Assembly: GCA_001953115.1 (NCBI GenBank)
Contig: LSSL01002879.1
Location: forward strand, 1 to 15,352
DNA: 15,352 bases
Source: Smittium mucronatum
Lineage: Eukaryota; Kickxellomycota; Harpellomycetes; Harpellales; Legeriomycetaceae
Direction of reading: 5' to 3'
This document shows positions 9,102 to 15,352 of the stretch, piece after piece. Each line of letters opens with the position of its first letter. Positions within the stretch are counted from its first letter, which is position 1. The notes under the pieces were generated by a model. That model made no database searches, was not told where the DNA came from, and was given only the letters and a program-made list of their open reading frames with translations. The translations under genes were made by a program, and so were the position numbers.

Positions 9102-9530
9102 TTCGTCTCAAAATCAAAAATAAACAGTAAGTATCTTGATTTAAGTTTCATTCTAAAAAGGTTAGTTAGGATATCAATTGAAAGAGGCAGTGATGAATTA
9201 TTAAATAAAATACAGGTATATTAAAGATAGATTGAAAAAATTTCTGATTACTTTGTGGGGGTTTTGATCAAAAATGATTTAATCCGCATGTTAATAGATC
9301 ATAAGGGAGTTAAACAGTAAATACCAAGGCTAATTTTATTTTTTCTGGTACTAGAGGATAGATTTTTTCAGTATTAGTCCCTATATCTATATTTTGAATA
9401 TTTTTTTGTAAAATGGGTGAAAAATGGTCAAAAATACATCTTTCAATGCTGCTTTGAAAAAAAAATCCATGCATTGAAAAAAGGAAGGTTATATTTATGT
9501 ATAGCTATAACTTCCTTGAATCAAAATTAA
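9102..9530 (+). pseudogene. Decayed protein-coding gene, unrecognised
   Basis: One plus-strand frame opens after TAA 9099-9101 and ends at TAA 9528-9530, 142 codons with four internal stops where about 13 are expected. Peptide pieces are FILKRLVRISIERGSDELL, KISDYFVGVLIKNDLIRML, and a last clear run of about 56 codons with YLYFEYFFVKWVKNGQKY, FQCCFEKKIHALKKG and LYLCIAITSL. The mix of charged and hydrophobic residues is that of a folded protein. The same frame continues, more broken, to about 9675 (LKPIEGVLYRNEGKLTAR). There is no ATG at the beginning of the open part, so the true start is lost or in another frame. Family unknown. It converges tail to tail with the minus-strand relic that ends at 9671. 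Confidence 0.45.
9481..9517. repeat. Hairpin-forming inverted repeat
   Basis: AAGGAAGGTTATA (9481-9493) and TATAACTTCCTT (9506-9517) pair over 12 bases with a single bulged G, leaving a 12-base loop. It lies inside the last clear run of the 9102-9530 relic. Purpose unknown. Confidence 0.55.
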
Positions 9531-9670
9531 TAAAATATATAAATCTGAACCAAGAAATTTGTATAAGAAAATTTCAACATAGTTCCTTAGTTAAAACCAA
9601 TAGAAGGGGTTTTATATAGAAATGAAGGCAAGCTTACAGCCCGATAATTATTTTTTGCAAAAAATACCCT

Positions 9671-10230
9671 TTAATTAATCTTCACGTAGCTTTTTCTATT
9701 TATCTTTAAATATTGTGTTTGCTGGCGGTCTATCTTTATCAGATATCTGTTATAGTTTTTGTTATTTTGTGGAAACTGGGTGGCTGCGTTTGGAGATTGC
9801 TCTAATTTTTCTTTTTTTACGATTATTTTTTGGCGTGGGTGATTTTCTGATGATTTATCGGTCGATTCTTGTGTAGGGTCAAATAATTCTTCGTGATCGG
9901 AGGATAAAATACCCGAGAAATATAATTTATCTTCTGAGTTCCTTTATTAATCCTCCGGGGATACAAATATCACATTTATTTCCCTTTATTTTACAGAAAT
10001 CGGATTCAAATTTTATTAAATTTTTATTCAATAGTACATTTGGGTTATCAGGTTTAAAAGAAAGGAGACTCAGAAAATTATTGAGATGGCTGAATTTATT
10101 TGGAATAAGGGAAATCATTCGGAGCGTATCTCCAAATATTATACATATTTAGAGCAAAAATCACTAATAAATGACCCAAGGTTCGTTTTTCTGTTAATTT
10201 TCTCGAAGTCAATTCTGTAATTAAGTATTA
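9671..10230 (-). pseudogene. Decayed hydrophilic protein, downstream of the Gag relic
   Basis: Three overlapping minus-strand frames follow one another. The first, 10227-10096, is 44 codons with no stop (LTEKRTLGHLLVIFALNMYN, WRYAPNDFPYSK). The second, 10118-9927 from an ATG and open a little further upstream, is 63 codons and ends FCKIKGNKCDICIPGG with closely spaced Cys residues. The third, 9943-9671, is 90 codons with no stop and rich in D, E, Q, S, T and P (LSSDHEELFDPTQESTDK, QSPNAATQFPQNN), ending at TAA 9671-9673. Two frameshifts would join them into one protein of about 185 residues. It lies in the same orientation as, and about 165 bases past, the Gag relic, so it may be a later part of the same retroelement. 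No protease or reverse transcriptase motif is seen. Unrelated host gene is the alternative. Confidence 0.5.
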
Positions 10231-10394
10231 TAGATGTAATATTTAATTTTTTTATGATATTATATTAAATTAAACTATCAGAGAATCCTAAAACAATAAA
10301 AAATAATGTATCAAAAAAAATATCAGAAATTTTTGAATTTATTTTATTAAAAGAACTAGATAACATAAAAAACAATACAAAAATACTTATTAAT

Positions 10395-11430
10395 TTAGTT
10401 ATATTTCATATTAACTTCCATCCAACCACCAAGATATGCCTTTTCTAGAGCCAGAGTTAATGAGGCGGATATCTTGTAGGTGAACAGATCTACAAAATAA
10501 AAGTCAAAAAAAGAGCTCTCAGCAGTATTCCTTCTTCTGATAGACGAATAGTTGTCTTTAATTAATATTTTATCATAAATTTAAATTGGTGCACTCTCCT
10601 AAGTATAGTTCCCATTATTTTCAGCTTTTTTCTAATATCGGTTTGAAGGGTAGCCTGTGGGTAATTTTGGGATATTTAATGGAATATTCTTGTTTATAAA
10701 TGGATTCACAGGCTAGTCTGTTGTATATGGATATCTATCGCAGAGTTTACCTTCAATTCAGTTATTAAGTTTCTCATTAATTTAAAATTCAATAAAATAT
10801 CATTGATTCTACGAAGTAGCAGATCGAAAAGAGTAATTTGGCCAAAAAACTTTTTCTTTAAAGTGATCATAATTCTGCGGAATAGACTACCACAGATCCA
10901 GATCATTGGTTAAGCTTTCTAAACAGTATTTGATACCTGATAACCGTGCTATTATCAGATTATTTTCTTGAAAACTCCAGCTTAAATTGCAGGAATAAAG
11001 TTATAAAGGCAAAATAGGTTAATAAAAGGTTTCGAATTTTTTTTTATTTTTAAATCAAGATAAGCACCGATACAAACAATACGGTTTCTGTCTTCATTGA
11101 AGACTTCCGGTATTTCCGAAAAAATCCAAACTCATAATGGATATAAACGCTTGATAGTTCATAGAAATTCCATCAAAACGAACTGTATGAGGTAATTTTT
11201 GTGTATTTTCTTGGATTTAATTGGACATTTCATCTAATTTTGGTAGTTTCTGGACAGGGTTTTAAGGCTCAAGATCGTTTAAAGTGAATTTTATAGGTCT
11301 AAAAGGTTAGTTTTTGTGGCAGGGGCTACCGGCGGGAGATAAAATGGTCCAAGAGTGGTATTAAGAAGGGATTTTTCTTGGGGAATAGATTTAAAGGATA
11401 CCGTGTTACTTAAAATGATATTTAGGGTTA
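10395..11430 (-). pseudogene. Decayed Gag of a Ty3/gypsy-like LTR retrotransposon
   Basis: Gag is the particle-forming structural protein of LTR retrotransposons. An N-terminal Pro/Ala-rich part (LGPFYLPPVAPATKT, about 11320-11350) is followed, after a frame change, by KLPHTVRFDGISMNYQAF (FDG Asp codon at 11172-11174). After another change comes EVFNEDRNRIVCIGAYL (from 11107 downwards). This matches the Gag capsid pattern FDG...Y..F......F..D..RI..I..yL. From 10979 to the TAA at 10395-10397 a single frame of 194 codons with nine internal stops continues with W, then NYDHFKEKVFWPN, the Y..F...F...PN block of Retrotrans_gag domains, then a Pro-rich stretch (NPFINKNIPLNIPKLPTGY) and a charged C-terminus. 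No CCHC zinc knuckle is visible. No LTRs or primer-binding site were found. The local base composition is clearly richer in G+C than the spacers. Confidence 0.6.
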
Positions 11431-11529
11431 TTTTTAAGAGTATTTTTTTGAATTTTTTAGAGTATTAAGTACATTTTTAAATAATTAAATATTTAAAATA
11501 GAGCAATTTCAAATTTTAAGGGTAAATAA

Positions 11530-11844
11530 TATGTTTATAATAATATTGATTTATTTCAAGATGCAAGATTTATTAAAACAATTGAAAATTTTCATTCCAA
11601 AAAGTGGGAATGTTAGCTGTTAATAAAGCTTTAAAACTAAATAATAAATAAAATATATAAAATAATAATTAAGCGTGAATTTGAGCAACTAATAATAATT
11701 GGATTATTACAGCAAGGTAAAAAAATTCCCTTCTTAGAGCTATACTTTTTCCGCCATTATAAGAAAACTGTAGCCAAATTTATAGAACCATTTGAAGAAA
11801 ATATAATAAATCATTTCAAAAGTATTAAAACTTTAACGACTTAA
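11530..11844 (+). pseudogene. Decayed or partial coding sequence, unrecognised
   Basis: One plus-strand frame from about 11530 to TAA 11842-11844, about 105 codons, has three closely spaced internal stops, the last at 11638-11640. The final 67 codons (11641-11841) have no stop and read as a typical globular protein end: REFEQLIIIGLLQQGKK, PFLELYFFRHYKKTVAKFIE, PFEENIINHFKSI. The upstream part gives NNIDLFQDARFIKTIENFHS. There is no ATG in the clear run, so an initiation site is missing unless a frame change or an intron lies upstream. It starts close to, and diverges from, the 5' end of the minus-strand Gag relic. Family unknown. Confidence 0.4.
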
Positions 11845-13254
11845 CACTAAAAAAAAATCAATTTATTTGATAAATTGTATTTAAATTATTATTTATCAAT
11901 TTTTATAGTTAAAAAAAAATAGAGCTTTTTGATATTTTATCACCTCAATTTTTGTTTAAAAAAATTATAAAAATATATTGTGTATAATAATATCATATCA
12001 TAATACTATAATAATTCATTTTTTTTGCTTATTATAATCAATTTCAGTTTTGAATTTTTTTTTCCATCTCAAGAGCAATTTACTTTGCGTGAAATCATTA
12101 AAAAAAATTTTCTTCATTTTATTTAGTTTAATCAGATTCTTGATAAATCATATTGATTTCACAAAAAAATTTTAAGTTAGGTTTCTCTTGAAATTTAATA
12201 TAATACGATTCAAAAAAACAAATAAAAACTCTCCAAAAGTGAGATATTATGTCTTTAATTACAAAAATTAATATCATCAGTTTTTAATTTATTCCTCCAA
12301 AAATGAAACCAATCCTCCAAAACATATAATAATATATCTAAAAAAAAAAGAAATAAAGTCATCCAAATAATTTAATAATATTATTGAAAAAACAAAATAT
12401 TGATTTTTTTAAAAATGAAAAAAACACCCTCCAAAAATACGTTTAAGCGTCTCTAAAAATGAAAAAAAAATTCCTAAAAACAAAAAGTCCTTAAATAAAA
12501 TAAAAATAATTTTTAATTATTTATTTTTTACATCTTTATTTGACTATTTGTTATATAAGAAACTAAAACATCAAATAAATAAATAGTCGTCATTAAGCGA
12601 AAAACTCAAATCGATTTTATACATATAATAAATACATATAAATTTATTATACCCCACAAAAATATAAATAAACTCATATATTTCAAAAAATTTCAAAATT
12701 AAAATAAAATAAAATAAAAATTTATAGTTTTAAATTAGTTGAAAACCCCATATTAGTGTACTTGTTTCGGAAAAAGCGCGTTATAACGACAAAAGGTATT
12801 ATATTATGGAATATAAATAATTAAATTTAAAATTATTTTTTTAACATAGATTTACCAATATAAATCGGGTCTTTATTATTTTCCTCAAAAAAGCATAAAA
12901 TTTACCTTATAAACTAAGTTGCATTTTTACATATATATTTTAGTTTTTAAAATTAAAACTATTATAACTTCGAATTAATTAAACTATTTTGTATATTATA
13001 TTTCAATTTTCAATGATTTTTATTAGAAAAATAATGTTTTAATGTTTTAGAATAGTTTATTTTTTAAAATTTCCATTCGTTTTATAACAATCCAGAATTT
13101 ATATTGCACTTAAGCCTCTAAGAACATTTTTTTTAAAATCTAATCTAAAATCTTTTAAAGTGGTGCAGCTTAGTAATATAGTTTATGTATAAATAATAAT
13201 AATAAACCTTATTAAAAAAATCTAAAATTATTTCAATTAAAAATTATTTTTATT
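11845..13254. other. Long A/T-rich spacer
   Basis: No gene seen. It is dominated by A and T runs. It carries several scattered copies of CTCCAAAA (annotated separately) and a small patch richer in G+C at about 12755-12790 (CTTGTTTCGGAAAAAGCGCG and following), which has no open frame or RNA gene that I can recognise. Confidence 0.5.
12231..12480. repeat. Dispersed short repeats CTCCAAAA(ATGAAA)
   Basis: CTCCAAAA occurs at about 12231, 12295, 12315 and 12429, with weaker forms CTCTAAAAATGAAA (12451) and TTCCTAAAAA (12471). Two copies are 20 bases apart. The copies at 12295 and 12451 share the extension ATGAAA. Spacing is otherwise irregular. This may be a decayed tandem repeat or protein-binding sites; nothing in the sequence decides. 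Confidence 0.4.
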
Positions 13255-14054
13255 AATAAAAGTTGAAAATGAATTTTTTTAAACATAATTAATCTACAAA
13301 GAGTGAAAAAATATAATATCAAGTTTATTCGGGGCTTTTTAGAAAAGTCAAATTTTTTCAGGCGAATATGAATTTCATGAATATCTAAGCTTAGATCCAA
13401 TGATTTCCTAACTATATTTTTGTGACTCAGCACAACTGATTAATAATACATTAATAATTTTCACAGATTACTCTAACCAAAACAATTTTGTTATTGTGAT
13501 ATAAATCAACTTGAGTTTATGATTATTTTTTTTAAAGTATTATGATTAGAACGCTAAATAAATACACGGTTAGATAATCCCATGATGATTGACCGCTATT
13601 TTGGCTCTTCTGGTGCCATTTATTATGGGTATTTCTCAAGAATTTTAAATAAAAACTAATGCTTATCGATGAATATGAGGAATTTGTGTTTCTATCTATA
13701 AAAAATAGAACTGACTAAAGTTACCCACCCATTTGATAAGTGTTCATATTCGTTTTTCATAAAATATTTTTGCGTTTTCACGAATAAAAAGCCCTCAATT
13801 TTATAAAATTACTGGAAAATCTTGGCACTTAGTGTGATAGATTTAATTATTATTTCGCAGAATTCAGGTATTTTTTCAAAGAGATTTTTTGAAGAGTCCT
13901 CAACCTTTTTATTATAGCAACTAAAAATTTTGTTATGTTTTTTTTAGTTGAGCTAGCTATTCTTTCTAATAGAATCATACCAGAGTATATATTAAATAAA
14001 AATTTAAAACTTACTGACGATAAAAATGGATTTTTTTCTTTAAAAAATCTTTAA
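13255..14054 (+). pseudogene. Decayed protein-coding gene, unrecognised, possibly membrane-associated
   Basis: Coding-like pieces follow one another on the plus strand. At 13300-13500 there are FSGEYEFHEYLSLDPMIS and LYFCDSAQLINNTLIIFTDY, with stop density near chance. From an ATG at 13582 a 25-codon run reads MIDRYFGSSGAIYYGYFSRI. In another frame, 13650-14054 has six internal stops in 133 codons, with about 13 expected: LIDEYEEFVFLSIKNRTD, ALNFIKLLENLG, CDRFNYYFAEFRYFFKEIF, and a final 53-codon clear run (LNLFIIATKNFVMFFLVELA, RIIPEYILNKNLKLTDDKNG) to TAA 14052-14054. Aromatic and hydrophobic segments hint at a membrane protein, but no family motif is recognised. A 66-codon minus-strand ORF at 13233-13433 overlaps the first part; I treat it as the antisense shadow, without certainty. 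Confidence 0.4.
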
Positions 14055-14081
14055 AAAAACTTTAAAAAAACTTTAAAAAAA
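14038..14081. repeat. Tandem repeat, four 11-bp units
   Basis: Four consecutive units of CTTTAAAAAAA, the first ending in T instead of A. The first unit covers the last codons and stop of the 13255-14054 relic. Near-identical copies suggest recent slippage. Confidence 0.85.
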
Positions 14082-15352
14082 CAAAATATCCTTGAAATAT
14101 ATTTTAGAACTTTTAGTTTTGCTTCTTTTCATCCCTAAAATTTCATAACTTGAAAATATAAAATCTAAATTATAGAACTTGAATTTCATTAAAAATATCA
14201 AATATTTTTCTGATACCTTTTTAAAATAAGTATCAGGGCATTATAATGGGAATTTCATAAAATATTTTATTTTTAATTTAGCCTAAAGTAAGGATTAGGG
14301 ACTTCTATTTTTTTTTGAAAATCCTTGAGTTTTATTATCAATATTTTAGATATGATAAGATATAGATAATTTAAAGAAAATTAAACTATATCACTTTGTG
14401 AAATCAGATAATTGTGAAACTAACATATTTTTTATAACGAGTTTTATTTTAAATATCAAGCAATGAAGATAAGAAAAATTTATTCAAAAAGTAAAAAAAT
14501 GAGTTATAAAGAATTTTTTTTTAAAATGAAAGAATTTTACGAAAAACATCATTTTTAATATTAAGAATAGTCCATATTGTGAGATTTTAAAAAAATAATC
14601 AAGAAAAAGTTGTTAATTTTGAAATTTATCGTGAAAATAGTCAAAATAAATCAATAATTTTGCGTATTTAGAAAATTGTAAGAATCTTGATTCAAATTCT
14701 CTGATTATAATTTAAATTATTAAAAAAACGCAGATTTCTGTTAAAATATTTCCATATTTACTAAAAAATATCAAGTAAAAAAAATGTAATTATAAGACTC
14801 ATCCAACTAATACACTTTAGCTTCCCCATTCAAAAATAAAACAAAAAGAAATCGGGCGTAGTTTAGAAGGTAAAAACTCGATACATGTTTTATACATACT
14901 GCTATCTATTTTAAAATTATATCAATAAAACAAAAACAAAAATTGTACTAATAGATCAAAAAAGCGTTTACAAAATTTAAAACCGAGAAAAGTATCCAAT
15001 CGATTCTGAATTAACTCTAATAATTTTTAGTTCTTCACTATTATTTCAATTCATGAGGTTCAAAATTAGTTCTTTTTTTAATTTTTTTTTTTTCAAATAT
15101 AAGGTAAAAAGCGCTAAGTAAAACCTTCAGAAATCTTTTCTGATAATAAAAGGTAAAACTTGGATAATACAACCGCTTCTTCTGAAAATAAATGTTGATT
15201 TAAGTTTTATATGCAATCTTTCAAAAAATTATCTTCTCTGGTAAAGCTTGAAGAGAAAAAAAATATTAATGTTTTTTTATATAAATTAACTCATATTTTA
15301 GTATATAATCTTTCGATTTGTCCCATTCAAAATATTTTATATAATTTTATTT
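14055..15352. other. A/T-rich end of the window, with weak coding-like patches
   Basis: No gene can be called. A plus-strand frame open for about 45 codons (14423-14558, including an ATG at 14463 and KIRKIYSKSKKMSYKEFFF) continues with many stops to about 14790. A 33-codon plus-strand run near 15123-15229 reads TWIIQPLLLKINVDLSF. Both could be far-gone relics or chance. A perfect 7-base inverted repeat lies at 14210-14236. Long T runs lie near 15075-15090. Confidence 0.4.
14210..14236. repeat. Inverted repeat CTGATAC/GTATCAG
   Basis: Seven-base perfect arms (14210-14216 and 14230-14236) surround a 13-base A/T-rich centre. It lies in spacer DNA about 160 bases after the relic ending at 14054. 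Function unknown. Confidence 0.55.

Noticed and set aside
10255..10375. Minus-strand piece with FFDTLFF, considered as a retroviral-type aspartyl protease after Gag
   Set aside because: The Gly of the D-T/S-G active site is missing and the rest of the 41-codon run has no protease features. The match is too short.
10706..10906. 66-codon minus-strand ORF beginning MIWICGSLFRRI
   Set aside because: It lies in another frame across the Gag relic, whose own frame (10395-10979) carries the recognisable capsid block and Pro-rich linker. The ORF itself has no motif, so it is taken as a shadow.
13233..13433. 66-codon minus-strand ORF beginning MLSHKNIVRKSLD
   Set aside because: K/I/L/F-rich with no motif. 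The opposite strand carries pieces with more balanced composition that continue into the relic ending at 14054. Not decisive, but it is not annotated as a gene.
946..14054. Alternative genetic code, reading TGA or TAA/TAG as sense, to explain the interrupted frames
   Set aside because: All three stop codons interrupt the same relics and frame changes are also needed, so reassignment of one or two codons would not restore the genes.
14038..14081. CRISPR-like array
   Set aside because: The units are 11 bases, directly adjacent and without spacers. It is a simple tandem repeat in a eukaryotic sequence.
1..15352. Mitochondrial or plastid origin suggested by the A/T richness
   Set aside because: The tRNAs are of eukaryotic nuclear type with A and B boxes and a T-run terminator. 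No organellar rRNA or respiratory or photosynthetic gene is seen, and the relics include retrotransposon and DDE transposase genes.

Overview
The window looks like a very AT-rich eukaryotic nuclear sequence (by eye about four fifths A+T). The evidence is three tRNA genes of eukaryotic type with intact internal A and B boxes, a T-run RNA polymerase III terminator, and no bacterial-style operons or ribosome binding sites. A microsporidian or another AT-rich protist or fungus with a large, gene-poor genome would fit, but nothing here proves the taxon.

Layout. Bases 97-324 hold tRNA-Pro(TGG), tRNA-Val(TAC) and tRNA-Glu(CTC), head to tail on the minus strand with 2-base spacers and one terminator. 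They are the only features that look intact. The other 15 kb has no credible complete protein gene, but it is not featureless. Reading all frames by eye and allowing frameshifts shows a series of decayed coding sequences (relics) separated by A/T-rich filler. In order: an unrecognised relic on + (946-2510); a Thr-rich surface-protein-like relic on - (2804-3355); a small basic relic on - (4031-4365); a DDE transposase relic on + (4758-5980), the best supported; an ABC-transporter-like membrane protein relic on - (6050-7215) with a coding-like stretch upstream of it (7147-7860); an unrecognised relic on + (9102-9530); a hydrophilic relic on - (9671-10230) downstream of a Ty3/gypsy-like Gag relic on - (10395-11430); and two further unrecognised relics on + (11530-11844 and 13255-14054).

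How it fits together. Two relics are mobile-element genes (a DDE_Tnp_4-type transposase and an LTR-retrotransposon Gag) and one resembles a host membrane transporter. The region therefore reads as a graveyard in which host and transposon genes have decayed by point mutation and small indels under strong A/T bias. All three stop codons interrupt the frames, so an alternative genetic code does not explain the breaks. Only the tRNA cluster appears functional. I found no CRISPR array, rRNA, organellar gene or intact new system. Protein calls rest on motifs read by eye; no similarity search was possible.
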